From a virus, in the IMG/VR virus record IMGVR_UViG_3300023063_000004, positions 1 through 47,187 of that record: DNA of 47,187 bases, one strand, 5' to 3'. Position numbers and translations under genes: made by a program. Below the pieces are notes generated by a model, which did not search any database, was not told the DNA's origin, and was given only the letters and a program-made list of their open reading frames with translations. Within the stretch, counting starts at the first letter, position 1. Every line of letters begins with the position of its first letter. This document shows positions 22,878-32,311 of this stretch, one piece after another.

Positions 22878-23993
22878 ATGGAATTCACAACCCCCGTTGG
22901 AAAGCTTGTACAAGGTGATTGCTTTAAAGGCAGTACGACGAATCAAGATGGCACGCCGCGTACGATCAAGACTGGCCCAAATAAGGGCAATCCGACGACA
23001 TCGTATTTCTTCGCTGTCGCGTATCCGAAGTTGCTTGCGAACGGTGCGCCCAATGAGCCGTTTTATAAGCTGTATCGCGAAATTATCGATGTAGCTCGCG
23101 CCGGGTATCCGCAACTTTTCACCGGCCCCGTCGACGGCTTTACCGGTAAGCCAGGAAGCGTGCGCCCCACGATGTCATACAAGGTCATTGATGGTGATGG
23201 CGTGGATGAGAATGGCGTACAAAACAATACGAAGCCGGGCTTTGCCGGTTGTTACGTGATTCGGTTCGGCGGTCAATATGCGCCAAAGTGTTTCGAACTC
23301 GGCAAATTCCGCCTCGACCAACAATTGCAAGATCCGGCGCGCGTCAAAAAGGGATATCTCGTTTCGGTATCGGGTACGTGTGAGCCGAACATCGGATCGG
23401 ACAAGCCCGGCGTGTATATGAATGGCAATCTCGTTTGCTTGGTTGCGACGTGCCCGGATTCCGAAGTCATCACGAATGGTCCCGATGCTGATGCTGCATT
23501 CAAGGGATTGGACGTTACGGCATTGCCAGCCGGATACGTTGCAGGTGCTACGGCCGCAACTGCACCCGGTTTGCCGCCTGCCGGTGGATTACCTCCCGCC
23601 CCTGCGTCGACCGCGCCGGGTTTGCCGCCAGTAACAGGCGGACTGCCACCGGCACCAGCACCGGCCGCATCGTTACCGGCACCGCCAGCCGGTCCGCAGT
23701 TGACGCCAGCGGGCATCGCGTCCGGGTATACCTACGATCAGTACAAAACGGCGGGATACACGGATGCAATGATGATCGAAAAGGGCTTTCTTGCGCCGGT
23801 CGTACCGAATCATGGCTTCGTTGAAAATGCAGGCGGACTGCCACCGGCACCAGCACCGGCCGCATCGTTACCGGCACCGCCAGCCGGTCCGCAGTTGACG
23901 CCAGCGGGCATCGCGTCCGGGTATACCTACGATCAGTACAAAGCGGCGGGCTACAATGACGACCTGCTCAGGTCGAAAGGTTTCTTAGCTTAA
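22878..23993 (+). CDS. DUF2815-like ssDNA-binding protein with duplicated tail
   Basis: 371 residues, start after GTGGAG. Residues 1-200 resemble the DUF2815/ssDNA-binding fold (KGNPTTSYFFAVAYPK, then RFGGQYAPKCFELG). The rest is Pro/Ala-rich with two copies of a YTYDQYKxAGYxD unit ending KGFLA. The tail repeats are identical at DNA level over 113 bp. The protein probably coats ssDNA and recruits partners through its repeated C-terminal units. Confidence 0.78.
   Translation: MEFTTPVGKLVQGDCFKGSTTNQDGTPRTIKTGPNKGNPTTSYFFAVAYPKLLANGAPNEPFYKLYREIIDVARAGYPQLFTGPVDGFTGKPGSVRPTMSYKVIDGDGVDENGVQNNTKPGFAGCYVIRFGGQYAPKCFELGKFRLDQQLQDPARVKKGYLVSVSGTCEPNIGSDKPGVYMNGNLVCLVATCPDSEVITNGPDADAAFKGLDVTALPAGYVAGATAATAPGLPPAGGLPPAPASTAPGLPPVTGGLPPAPAPAASLPAPPAGPQLTPAGIASGYTYDQYKTAGYTDAMMIEKGFLAPVVPNHGFVENAGGLPPAPAPAASLPAPPAGPQLTPAGIASGYTYDQYKAAGYNDDLLRSKGFLA
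23635..23747 (+). repeat. 113-bp direct repeat, copy 1 (copy 2 at 23830-23942)
   Basis: Within the ssDNA-binding-like gene, 113 bp recur without a single difference 195 bp (65 codons) downstream; beyond that the flanks differ. Identity at silent positions points to a recent in-frame duplication or ongoing gene conversion. Confidence 0.9.
23830..23942 (+). repeat. 113-bp direct repeat, copy 2
   Basis: Second copy of the repeat at 23635-23747. It encodes the last proline-rich linker and YTYDQY segment of the protein. Confidence 0.9.
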
Positions 23994-24000
23994 CGACTTA

Positions 24001-24018
24001 GCCGCCCTTCGGGGCGGT
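24001..24018 (+). other. UUCG-capped hairpin before the polymerase gene
   Basis: CCGCCC, loop TTCG, GGGCGG: a very stable hairpin in the gap between the ssDNA-binding gene and the polymerase start at 24037. No T-run follows, so it is not a standard terminator. It may mark an mRNA processing or stability point or modulate polymerase translation. Confidence 0.65.
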
Positions 24019-24036
24019 TCTCAATTGGATATCCGA

Positions 24037-25905
24037 ATGAAACGCCCCTACGCATGGTTTGATCTTGAGACGTATCGTAATTATTTCCTTTGCAAATTTC
24101 TGTTCGAAAACCCCATAGGCGCAGTCAGTAAATTTACATTTCTCGATTACATGATGGTGCCCGGTACGGTGCTTGATCGTCAGGCTATCTTGAATATTTT
24201 GGCGCACTATACCGTTATTGGTTTTAATTCTAACGGGTATGACGTTCCTATTCTATCGCTTGCCCTTGCTGGCGCGAACAATCAAACACTTAAGGATGCC
24301 AACGATTTAATTATCTTGCGCGGTATGAAGCCATGGACGTTTTATGAACACTTCAATGTTCAATCACCTGCATGCTTAGATACGATTGATATTTTTGAAA
24401 TATTGCCCGGTGTCCGTATTAGCCTAAAGGCGTACGGCGGTATCAGTCACGCCAAGACAATTCAGGATTTACCTGTCGATCCGATGTCGGACATTAGCCC
24501 GATTCAGTATTACCCCATGTCGCTCTATTGCGGCAATGATTTGACAACTACACATCACCTTACCCAGATTGCTATTGAAAAAGAATGGCTTCCGTTGCGC
24601 GAGTTGATTAGTGCTGAAATTGGCATTGATGTGCGTAGCAAATCGGATGCGCAAATAGCCGAGGCGATCACCAAATCGAAATTGGGCTATAAGCCGGTCG
24701 TTCGCCAAATACCCCATGGGTTTCAATTTACCTATACCGCGCCAGCGTGCATCAAGTTTCAAACCGAACAGCTAAACGAAGTGCTTCGCATCGTTCAATT
24801 TGCGCCATACAAGGTACTTTTAAAAGACGAAGATTCGGACGAAGTTGATGAGAACGGTAAGCCGATTAAATCGGGCATTAAGATGCATAAGGACATTGCT
24901 AAAATTCGTGTCCATATTGGCAAAGGGGTTTACAAGTTCGGTTCGGGCGGACTGCATAGCCAAGAAAGTAGCGTGTTCTACTTATCGGATGATGACTATG
25001 AAATATCGGATGATGACGTAGGGTCATTCTATCCAAAAATTATCATTACGCAAAAACTATACTCCAAAGAGTGCGGCCCGAATGAGCTGATCATTTACAC
25101 CGGCACCTACACGGAACGGATGGCGGCTAAAGTTGCCAAACGTAAGAAAGAGGCCAATAGTAAAAAGATTGTGCTTAATGGAAAGTTCGGAAAACTAGGC
25201 AGTCGGTATAGTTTTTTCTATGCGCCTGAGTTGCTTATTCAAACGACACTTACCGGCCAATTGATGCTGCTAATGTTGATCGAAGCGTTAGAAAGTGCAG
25301 GTATCGAAGTCGTCTCGGCTAATACGGATGGCATCGTCACACGTTGCCATAAGTCACTTACCGGCATGCGTGAAATGATTATGCGCATGTGGGAATATCA
25401 GACCGATATGGAATTAGAGAAGACGCGATATAAGGGTATCTATTTCCGTGACGTTAATAATTACTTTGCGATAACCACGGACGGCGAAGTAAAGCGTAAA
25501 GGCGTATTCACACCGCCCGAAGTAGGAAGCGGCCCGAGTAGCAGCAAGGCCCCCGCACGTGAGATATGTTACGACGCGGTTATCGCATACGTGCAGCACG
25601 GTACGCCGATCGAACATACGATTTACAAGTGCCGCGACATTCGAAAATTTGTCAGTGTTAAAAACGTTAAAGGGGGCGCGATCGGCCCGGATGGCGAGTT
25701 GCTAGGTAAGGTTGTTAGATGGGCATACCGGCGCGACTACACGGGCATCATCACATCTAAAACGAATGGCAATCAGGTTGCTGATAGTACCGGCGCGTGG
25801 CCTATGATGACATTGACCGATAGCATGCCGGATTGGATCGATTATGAATATTATGTTCGGCATGCATATGATGCGTTACGTAAGGTAGGACTAAGTGAGT
25901 TTTAG
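24037..25905 (+). CDS. Compact family B DNA polymerase with 3'-5' exonuclease
   Basis: 622 residues. Exonuclease motifs: FDLET (D9, E11), GFNSNGYD (N64, D69) and YCGNDLTT (D168). Polymerase motifs: A DDDVGSFYP (D327), B KKIVLNGKFG (K377, N381) and C SANTDG (T430, D431, replacing the usual DTD). It is much shorter than cellular family B enzymes, like other small phage versions. The ATG at 24037 is preferred over TTG 24025. Last gene of the plus-strand operon; its end overlaps the convergent gene by 15 bases. Confidence 0.9.
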   Translation: MKRPYAWFDLETYRNYFLCKFLFENPIGAVSKFTFLDYMMVPGTVLDRQAILNILAHYTVIGFNSNGYDVPILSLALAGANNQTLKDANDLIILRGMKPWTFYEHFNVQSPACLDTIDIFEILPGVRISLKAYGGISHAKTIQDLPVDPMSDISPIQYYPMSLYCGNDLTTTHHLTQIAIEKEWLPLRELISAEIGIDVRSKSDAQIAEAITKSKLGYKPVVRQIPHGFQFTYTAPACIKFQTEQLNEVLRIVQFAPYKVLLKDEDSDEVDENGKPIKSGIKMHKDIAKIRVHIGKGVYKFGSGGLHSQESSVFYLSDDDYEISDDDVGSFYPKIIITQKLYSKECGPNELIIYTGTYTERMAAKVAKRKKEANSKKIVLNGKFGKLGSRYSFFYAPELLIQTTLTGQLMLLMLIEALESAGIEVVSANTDGIVTRCHKSLTGMREMIMRMWEYQTDMELEKTRYKGIYFRDVNNYFAITTDGEVKRKGVFTPPEVGSGPSSSKAPAREICYDAVIAYVQHGTPIEHTIYKCRDIRKFVSVKNVKGGAIGPDGELLGKVVRWAYRRDYTGIITSKTNGNQVADSTGAWPMMTLTDSMPDWIDYEYYVRHAYDALRKVGLSEF

Positions 25906-26118
25906 CCGTTGCGAATCCCACCACTTGACGACGTTCTCATACAGCAGGTTAAGTGCGCCTAGATCGTCCGTACCGCGCTTAACTAAACATCCCTGCGGCA
26001 TTTTATATCCGTCAGGGTAATAAACAACAAACGTACTCGGATTTTCGATTAATGATGCGCATGCCGGTAATGCGCGTATCGCGGCTTGCGCTTCGGCAAT
26101 ACTCGTATAGTCAGCCAT
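25891..26118 (-). CDS. Hypothetical 75-residue protein after the lysis genes
   Basis: Starts across the stop of the endolysin gene (8-base overlap). Helical N-terminus, then a VVYYPDGYKMPQG strand region. It is convergent with the polymerase gene. Not recognised. Confidence 0.65.
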   Translation of the reverse strand: MADYTSIAEAQAAIRALPACASLIENPSTFVVYYPDGYKMPQGCLVKRGTDDLGALNLLYENVVKWWDSQRLKLT

Positions 26119-26671
26119 TTAAACATACCTCTCGTTCAGCTAATCGGCGGGACCACAGACCATAGCATAAATTCTCATGTACGCTGCAATCCTTATACGC
26201 TACTTTACCTTGTGACGCACGGCGCGAATAAGCCGTTTCAACTTTAGCGATACCACGCACCAGACGATAGCCCAGAAACGCCTCGCACGCGGCTGGAAAA
26301 CTATTAGCTGTATAAAGCCTAGCAATAGTTGACGTAGCGCCACCAGAACGCATAAAGCTAGTGACGCCAACATTGTAAGAAAGATCAATTGCGCCAATTT
26401 TCTCACCGTCTTTTAATTTATCGAATATCGGTATTTTTACTTCCAACTGAGACGCAACGCTTGCAAGTGTTTTACTTAAAAATGCGTCACATTCCATATT
26501 AGAATAATGACGCATCGGTACGCCGGTCTGCCCATCGCACACAGTCCACGTGCCGCGAATATCCTTATAAGGCGCATTGCTGCGCCCTTCAAAATCCTGC
26601 GTCATTGATATTAGCCCTACGGCCGCTGCGGCACCGATAATTGCTGATAATGACCTAGTGCGCGATCCCAT
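26111..26671 (-). CDS. SAR-type endolysin (GH24 lysozyme)
   Basis: 186 residues. Residues 9-23 (SAIIGAAAAVGLISM) form a weakly hydrophobic Ala/Gly-rich signal-anchor segment. The triad E28, D37, T43 has the E-8-D-5-T spacing of T4/P22-type lysozymes. It would be exported by the Sec system, stay tethered inactive, and cut murein on release when the membrane is depolarised. It sits last in holin, i-spanin, o-spanin, endolysin order. The ATG shares an A with the spanin stop (TAATG). Confidence 0.9.
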   Translation of the reverse strand: MGSRTRSLSAIIGAAAAVGLISMTQDFEGRSNAPYKDIRGTWTVCDGQTGVPMRHYSNMECDAFLSKTLASVASQLEVKIPIFDKLKDGEKIGAIDLSYNVGVTSFMRSGGATSTIARLYTANSFPAACEAFLGYRLVRGIAKVETAYSRRASQGKVAYKDCSVHENLCYGLWSRRLAEREVCLNG

Positions 26672-26955
26672 TATTTAATGGCCTTTACCTGTTCGTACCA
26701 ACTTCGTAATGCAGCGCGATCCCCCAGGCATACATCCATACTTGCCCGCTCATCAATCATGGCATTAGCTAAGTCGCGTACGGTCCCCGATGTCATCACC
26801 GCGATTTGCGAGCATCCACCCTCGGCACTAAATAGCGCTTCAGGCGGATATACCGGCACCGTTTTAGTTATCGTTACTGTTTTAGGCGGCAACTGTATTG
26901 CCGAACTAGCGCACCCACCTAGCGCCACTATTACGCCAGCTAACACCCACCGCAT
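26671..26955 (-). CDS. Outer-membrane spanin lipoprotein (Rz1-like)
   Basis: The start at 26955 follows GGGAG. MRWVLAGVIVALGGC is a lipoprotein signal with lipobox LGGC, Cys15 lipidated. The 94-residue product contains LPPKTVTITKTVPVYPPE, a proline-rich stretch typical of Rz1. It acts with the inner-membrane spanin encoded just upstream to fuse the membranes at lysis. The two genes do not overlap, unlike lambda. Confidence 0.82.
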   Translation of the reverse strand: MRWVLAGVIVALGGCASSAIQLPPKTVTITKTVPVYPPEALFSAEGGCSQIAVMTSGTVRDLANAMIDERASMDVCLGDRAALRSWYEQVKAIK

Positions 26956-26956
26956 G

Positions 26957-27343
26957 CTAATCTCCCGAATTGAATATAGCGCCCCATACTTGTGGCTCAA
27001 GTGGCGCATCTAAGGTTGCGGCGACGGCTTTAGACTGTGCCGCCTTGACAAGGTTAGCATGTGCGCTACTAGCGGCAGTTGCCGCAACCTCGGCACTCTG
27101 TACCGCCTGCGCCTTAGCGTCGTTAGCGATCTTAAGCTGCGCCACGGCGTCACTTGCCGCTTTAATCGCTTGATCACGATCGATACCGGCTTGCTTGGCT
27201 GATAATGCCGCACTGGCCAGCGACAATTTCAACGGCGCAATTTGTTCGTGCTCATGATCGGCATACCATAGCGTGCCCATTGCCGCGACGATAACAAGTG
27301 TAAGCATGACGGCTAATACTTTTTCTAGTATCGAACTAAACAT
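26957..27343 (-). CDS. Inner-membrane spanin (Rz-like)
   Basis: 128 residues: a transmembrane helix at about 9-27 (LAVMLTLVIVAAMGTLWYA) followed by a long Ala/Lys/Gln coiled coil in the periplasm. The gene ends 1 base before the lipoprotein spanin start. Length and layout match i-spanins. Confidence 0.8.
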   Translation of the reverse strand: MFSSILEKVLAVMLTLVIVAAMGTLWYADHEHEQIAPLKLSLASAALSAKQAGIDRDQAIKAASDAVAQLKIANDAKAQAVQSAEVAATAASSAHANLVKAAQSKAVAATLDAPLEPQVWGAIFNSGD

Positions 27344-27345
27344 GA

Positions 27346-27633
27346 TTAATCGGCTCCTTTAGTATCACTTTCGCCACGGCGTGAAATGCTGCGCCAATCT
27401 GACCAATCTTTATGTCGCACGCCGCGCCAAAATGAATAGCCCATATCGGTTATCCACGGTATCGCTTTTACCAACTGAAGTACAGCGTACGCAACGGTCA
27501 AAACCCATAATAGATTTTGACCGTTCACACCGAATGATTGCGTAACCGACTCCATACTATGCAACGTAGCACCCGTTGCGATAGCCGTTACTTTTACTGC
27601 TGAAGCGCCCGCCGATTCTGTTGCTACTGACAT
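27346..27633 (-). CDS. Putative holin
   Basis: 95 residues with one clear hydrophobic helix (LLWVLTVAYAVLQLVKAIPWI, about 41-61), a weakly hydrophobic N-terminus and a charged C-terminal tail (RHKDWSDWRSISRRGESD). It stands at the head of the lysis cassette, 2 bases before the i-spanin gene, which is the main reason for the call. Confidence 0.65.
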   Translation of the reverse strand: MSVATESAGASAVKVTAIATGATLHSMESVTQSFGVNGQNLLWVLTVAYAVLQLVKAIPWITDMGYSFWRGVRHKDWSDWRSISRRGESDTKGAD

Positions 27634-27645
27634 TTGACGCTCCTA

Positions 27646-28494
27646 TTAAAATCCGAATGCAAACCATCTTGCCGTGCCTACCTGAGAACTTCCCCATACA
27701 GTCATTTGCGTTTTGCTAGATAGCACTACTCCATACGTATAAAGCGACGATCCGCTATCACATGCGAAACCTTGTAATAGGCCATTCGGAAATGGTTCGA
27801 CAAATGTTATCAGACCCGAGAATGGTACGGTAGCACCCGTGGATGTAGCTACGGTGCCCCATTTCAGTATTAATCCATTAGGGAACGTAAATGATCCGCT
27901 TGACGTCAAGCTTGCTATGAATTGACTCAGCGTTACAACGTTTGTAGGGCTTGACGCTGGACCAGCATTAAAAACCTGAGTGCTATTGCCCGCTAATAGC
28001 GCGCGAGCGGCAACGAGTGACGCAACGAGTGCAGGCGTCATGATCGTGGAATTGTTCGTACCGGCGGCGGCTTGCGCGCCAGTTGCAACAGCATCAACGG
28101 CAACCTGCCAATTTGCATCAGTACCCGGCGTGCTTGTATTGCCGGTTACAAGCGATACGTATTTTACGAATGGCGCATTTCCCGACGTGCTGTATAACAC
28201 TTCGGCACCTAAACCGTATGGTAAAGATGCGCCGCCATTTTGCGCGGCGGTAATCCATTCCGGTATCGTCTCGGCTTGCAACGCTTGCAACGCCGTGGTG
28301 ATCTGAAGAAACAACCAATTCGTTGTGGAACGGTCGATTGGTAATGCTGCGCTATCGGTGGACAGATTACGCTGATAGTTGTAATTCCAGCCTTCCTCCA
28401 TACTGACCGTGCCGCCCGTTTGTAGCGCATCGGGTATCGCTGTAACGTCACCACCAAATGCAAACGGTACGTCAAAATAGTGTTGATTACTCAT
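27646..28494 (-). CDS. Tail fibre protein with gp53-like C-terminal domain
   Basis: 282 residues. The C-terminus from FPNGLILKWGTV through FPNGLLQGFACDSG to ARWFAFGF matches the pattern of gp53-like/receptor-binding fibre tips. The N-terminus should attach to the baseplate via the DUF2612 protein encoded upstream. The start at 28494 follows its neighbour's stop as TGATATG. Confidence 0.8.
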   Translation of the reverse strand: MSNQHYFDVPFAFGGDVTAIPDALQTGGTVSMEEGWNYNYQRNLSTDSAALPIDRSTTNWLFLQITTALQALQAETIPEWITAAQNGGASLPYGLGAEVLYSTSGNAPFVKYVSLVTGNTSTPGTDANWQVAVDAVATGAQAAAGTNNSTIMTPALVASLVAARALLAGNSTQVFNAGPASSPTNVVTLSQFIASLTSSGSFTFPNGLILKWGTVATSTGATVPFSGLITFVEPFPNGLLQGFACDSGSSLYTYGVVLSSKTQMTVWGSSQVGTARWFAFGF

Positions 28495-28495
28495 A

Positions 28496-29164
28496 TCAAT
28501 TTTCTGCCCAGAAATTACCGTTATTAAAATTCTGATTGTTCGCGCCAAACCCAAAAGCGGGGCGAGTTGACGTAATAAATCGAATACCTACAGCAGCGGG
28601 ACGCGGTAAACAATCGAAGTTTTCTAGGATGAATTGTAACCCGCTCGATGGCACGAATCCGAAAACGTAAGTGATGTACGACATATCGTTACTATCAAGT
28701 ACATACACGCTACCGAACTGACCCAATATCTCTTTCATATTGGCGTTAATTTCAGGAATCGTACAGCGCGAAATTAACTTGTAATATGTCAAACGCAGCA
28801 AGATTCTCTTCTGATCGGTGCTCAATCTAACGCCAGCCGACGACGCGCCAAAATTGCCGTTATTAAAATTGGTGCGCCCGTTACCTTTTGGGCCGAAGCC
28901 AAATTGCGGGCCAGCATTTGGTGCTGTAACGAGATTTAGCGGCACACCTAAGATTAGCGCCCATACCGATAAGCCGAAGTCATTAGCTGTACGAATATCA
29001 AATACATTCTTTACCCAATCGTTCCAGAAACCCTCCTGATTCAGGGTGTACCAATCCGACTCACTCTGTAGCAGTGATTCAATATTGACTGATTCATTAT
29101 TGCGCCACAGAAGCGCGCGCAATAAATTAACAGAAAAATCAAATTCGGCAATTGATGCACTCAT
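28496..29164 (-). CDS. DUF2612 baseplate/tail fibre adaptor
   Basis: 222 residues; the start overlaps the baseplate J stop (ATGA). Two copies of FGFG followed by NFNNGNF (near 87-104 and 205-219) and the order of predicted helices fit DUF2612, which links baseplate J proteins to fibres. Confidence 0.82.
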   Translation of the reverse strand: MSASIAEFDFSVNLLRALLWRNNESVNIESLLQSESDWYTLNQEGFWNDWVKNVFDIRTANDFGLSVWALILGVPLNLVTAPNAGPQFGFGPKGNGRTNFNNGNFGASSAGVRLSTDQKRILLRLTYYKLISRCTIPEINANMKEILGQFGSVYVLDSNDMSYITYVFGFVPSSGLQFILENFDCLPRPAAVGIRFITSTRPAFGFGANNQNFNNGNFWAEN

Positions 29165-30369
29165 GCCGTCACCGTTACGGTAAATGCGGTCGTCGTCGTG
29201 ATAGCTCGCGCATTCTGTGCGATCGTTATATCAACCGGCGTTAGCGATCCGGGAACGGTCCCTATGCTGCATCCGGTAACTTTGCATCCGGGGCAGGCTT
29301 CGGTGATGGCGGCGGCGATCGCAAACGGGCTTACGTCCATTGCAATACCCCATGCCGAAAAGCCATCAATTGCGCCTTTGGAATAGTTATAAACCGCCGT
29401 CGGTGCGTCTTGGCTAAGATTGCCCGAATACGTGCCTTGCTTGATCGTCAGTTGGCCATAGATCAGCGAATAGGTCGGACGGTCAAACTTTACTTGATAC
29501 GTCTGATTGCTGGCGGATTCCAACGTCGGTACAACCGTAGCGCCGTTCCATCCTGCGCCGTCCGTTTTATTCTTTAGCAGCGATGCAGCAACGTCAGCAT
29601 CAGACCCACCGTCGACGCACGCCCATATGCTATGCCCGGTCAGGGTAATGCCGTTGATAACTTCGGTCGACGCGTCGACGTTTTCCAGATAGGCCACAGA
29701 CGTGACGCCGGTTAATGCGTACAACCCGGACACCTGTGCTTGCGGCGTGCTGATGCCCTGTAATGCGAGCGTGTTGTTACGAAGCGCGCGTAACGATGCG
29801 TCACTTTGTTGCAAGGTACCTAACGTTGTGGTGCTCGACACTGATTGATCGTTAGTGATGGTTTCCCATCCGAGCACTACATCAACCGGCAACGTTAGCG
29901 TATTGCTGTCGCACAGTACCGGCCCGCTCGATTGCGCGGCGAACGTACCATAACCGATACCAGCGGAATTTAGCGTAACGCCAGTCTGCAATACGAAGAT
30001 ATCGCCAGCTACGGTTTTAGCGCGAGCACCGGCCGGAATGCCTGTATTTACTAGACCGGCCAGCGTGACGTTATTAACCGTCGTATAGGTCGCGGCGGCT
30101 CGCTTCAGTCCGAGAAATGCGCATAGCGCATCGAGAAAAATACCGCGCGCTAGGTTCGGATTAATCTGATTTGCAATCTGCGCATTTGTCAGTTGTACGG
30201 CGGTACGCGTTGCCGTCTGCGCCGTGATCAAGATGCCTTGTGGCGATGACGCATCTAACGGCAAATCCTCGCCAAGCGCTTTCTGCCAATCACCCTGTAC
30301 GGCGATCAGCGTATCGGATGTATCGGCAACAATTACGCCCGTCTCGGCAACAAAATTATAGTCACTCAT
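29161..30369 (-). CDS. Baseplate J-like protein
   Basis: 402 residues. The opening TLIAVQGDWQKALGEDLPLD and the LVNTGIPAGARAKT segment, then a repeat-rich C-terminal part, are typical of baseplate wedge J proteins. Four-base overlaps with both neighbours place it between the gp25-like and DUF2612 proteins, the standard order. Confidence 0.88.
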   Translation of the reverse strand: MSDYNFVAETGVIVADTSDTLIAVQGDWQKALGEDLPLDASSPQGILITAQTATRTAVQLTNAQIANQINPNLARGIFLDALCAFLGLKRAAATYTTVNNVTLAGLVNTGIPAGARAKTVAGDIFVLQTGVTLNSAGIGYGTFAAQSSGPVLCDSNTLTLPVDVVLGWETITNDQSVSSTTTLGTLQQSDASLRALRNNTLALQGISTPQAQVSGLYALTGVTSVAYLENVDASTEVINGITLTGHSIWACVDGGSDADVAASLLKNKTDGAGWNGATVVPTLESASNQTYQVKFDRPTYSLIYGQLTIKQGTYSGNLSQDAPTAVYNYSKGAIDGFSAWGIAMDVSPFAIAAAITEACPGCKVTGCSIGTVPGSLTPVDITIAQNARAITTTTAFTVTVTA

Positions 30370-30716
30370 GATGTAATAGTCGCAGTCCCGTAAATGGTAT
30401 TTATGACAGCCGTATAGCTAAGAACGTTATTCAACGAACTCATATTAAACGATGTGATGGACGTAACGCCGTCCGTTGCTAGGATGATCACGCGCGCCGC
30501 CGCTTCGAACTGTTTGGGGTTGAATAGATCCCACGCGGTTGCGCGTGTTGGCATGCCCTCATCGGCCGCATAAATCATTTCCCCGCGTTGCGCTTCGATC
30601 CGCGATTTGCACAATTGTGCGATCGCATAGGCACCGGATACGAATGCAAGATTGCCCGTTACCGGATCGCGGTAAATGTCCCGGTTGCTATTTTCAGCAA
30701 TGGTTGTGATTGTCAT
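30366..30716 (-). CDS. Gp46/gp25-like baseplate protein
   Basis: 116 residues beginning with DIYRDPVTGNLAFVSG and ending in a strand-rich NVLSYTAVINTIYG. This resembles the DUF2634/Mu gp46 family of baseplate wedge proteins, and the position before baseplate J supports it. Confidence 0.82.
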   Translation of the reverse strand: MTITTIAENSNRDIYRDPVTGNLAFVSGAYAIAQLCKSRIEAQRGEMIYAADEGMPTRATAWDLFNPKQFEAAARVIILATDGVTSITSFNMSSLNNVLSYTAVINTIYGTATITS

Positions 30717-31441
30717 ACGACACCCCCTGAATTATCAGTACCGTGCTCGACGCCGGAATGCTCATGCGTTAAAAATGGCCGACCGCCGATCGTCGTATTA
30801 GCAGGTAGGTTGAATGCCCCCGTACCGGTCGTGCCGCCCGCTTCGGTCGTGTTGATGTCTAGTGCGCCAACATTGAGCGTAACTAGCCCGCTTGCCGTAA
30901 GTAGCGCCGTTGTCGTATCCACTTCCACATTGGGCGATACGACCTTAATTTTAGTCTGCGACATAACGATACGCGTGGTGCCATCCAAATTACTGATGAC
31001 CATTGCACCTTCGTCTAATTCGAACGTATAGCCGTCGAAGATATCCGGTATGAAGCGCGCATCTTCGAACGAATGCATGCGTAACGTATTGGGCGGCGAT
31101 TCTTGCCCGGTTTGAAGATATAGCGATATGTCGCGGTCGCTCGCTTCGATCCATCCTAGATCACCGTGCCCCAATGGGAAATTAACAAAGAACCCGCCGC
31201 CGCCTAGCGCCAGTACCGGCACCGAAGCGATAGGAGCGCGTCCCAGGCGTACGCCGCCAGCACCTAGCATGCTGATGAGGGGTTGAACCATTGCGCGGTT
31301 CTTAACGCGGTCGTACGCCAGCATAATCGCGGGCAATTGCTGATTATGCTTTTGCATTGCCTTGTGGTGTATCCAATCGGATATCGCACCATAATTACCT
31401 TCGGCGGCGGGCGGCTTGTTTGGGATATTTGGCGTGGTCAT
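30713..31441 (-). CDS. Baseplate central spike (gp138/gpV-like)
   Basis: 242 residues: an N-terminal OB-like region (to about 110), then a beta-helical needle of short Thr/Val-rich repeats. It ends near THEHSGVEHG with alternating histidines, the pattern that binds iron at the spike tip. It pierces the outer membrane on tail contraction. Confidence 0.88.
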   Translation of the reverse strand: MTTPNIPNKPPAAEGNYGAISDWIHHKAMQKHNQQLPAIMLAYDRVKNRAMVQPLISMLGAGGVRLGRAPIASVPVLALGGGGFFVNFPLGHGDLGWIEASDRDISLYLQTGQESPPNTLRMHSFEDARFIPDIFDGYTFELDEGAMVISNLDGTTRIVMSQTKIKVVSPNVEVDTTTALLTASGLVTLNVGALDINTTEAGGTTGTGAFNLPANTTIGGRPFLTHEHSGVEHGTDNSGGVV

Positions 31442-32310
31442 GTCGGTGCAATTGCAGAGTAGAACGCGGCTGGATAACGCGTAGCTTCGATAACGTCATA
31501 AAACGGAACGTCACGAGACGCTATTTCGAAACCGGTCTTATAAATCGTATAGTCACCGTTTAACGATGGATTCTGTATCGATACGAGACGCAATGTACCG
31601 CCCACCTTAACATCCGGCGATAGTAGCGCCTTGACCCTTACGCCCCATTCCGTCAACTCGACCTGCCCGACCATTCCGCTATCAATCGACATAGCGTGTA
31701 TCGCATTATCTAGCGGTACGCCTTTATTTTTGCAAACGAGCGTACCGTCATCGACATACGCATCGATACTTCCGAACGATGACAATTTTGCGACTTGCCC
31801 TATTGCACTGCCCGTATAGGAATAGTTCGATATGTTTTTGTCTGTCGCTTCGAATTTAAGCGCCGCGCCCAGGGTCGCCGCGACACCTTGCGCGATTTGC
31901 GATACGGTCGTCGTCACGGCGTACGATTGCGCAAGGATGTCTTGCTTAAAGAACTGCATCGTCTTGCTACGAATGACCATCGATATATCTGGCGGTTGTG
32001 TCGGCACGGCGCTAATGATGTCACCCTCATAGCGTAGGAACATGCCCGTACTGACGCGCCCGGCCCATACCTGAATTGACTTACGTACCGAGTTGTAATC
32101 TGCTGGCGTCAAATTCGTTGCCAGTGCATTACGTAACGGCCGCGATAGATTGGCGATCGACACGGTACATTCGTTTTGAGTGATGTCAGCAAATTTAGAA
32201 CCAGATGCGTAAATTGCCATCGGGTTCGCGGGATCTTCGGACGTGTCGATGGTTGTTATTGCGGTGCCATACGACAATACGATTTTTATGATTCGGTCAT
32301 CAAATGGCAT
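31438..32310 (-). CDS. Baseplate hub protein
   Basis: 290 residues; the start at 32310 follows the neighbour's stop as TGATATG. Strand-rich with regular basic segments, placed between the plug protein and the central spike, as in hub (gp27/gpD-like) proteins. Assigned mainly by position. Confidence 0.7.
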   Translation of the reverse strand: MPFDDRIIKIVLSYGTAITTIDTSEDPANPMAIYASGSKFADITQNECTVSIANLSRPLRNALATNLTPADYNSVRKSIQVWAGRVSTGMFLRYEGDIISAVPTQPPDISMVIRSKTMQFFKQDILAQSYAVTTTVSQIAQGVAATLGAALKFEATDKNISNYSYTGSAIGQVAKLSSFGSIDAYVDDGTLVCKNKGVPLDNAIHAMSIDSGMVGQVELTEWGVRVKALLSPDVKVGGTLRLVSIQNPSLNGDYTIYKTGFEIASRDVPFYDVIEATRYPAAFYSAIAPT

Positions 32311-32311
32311 A

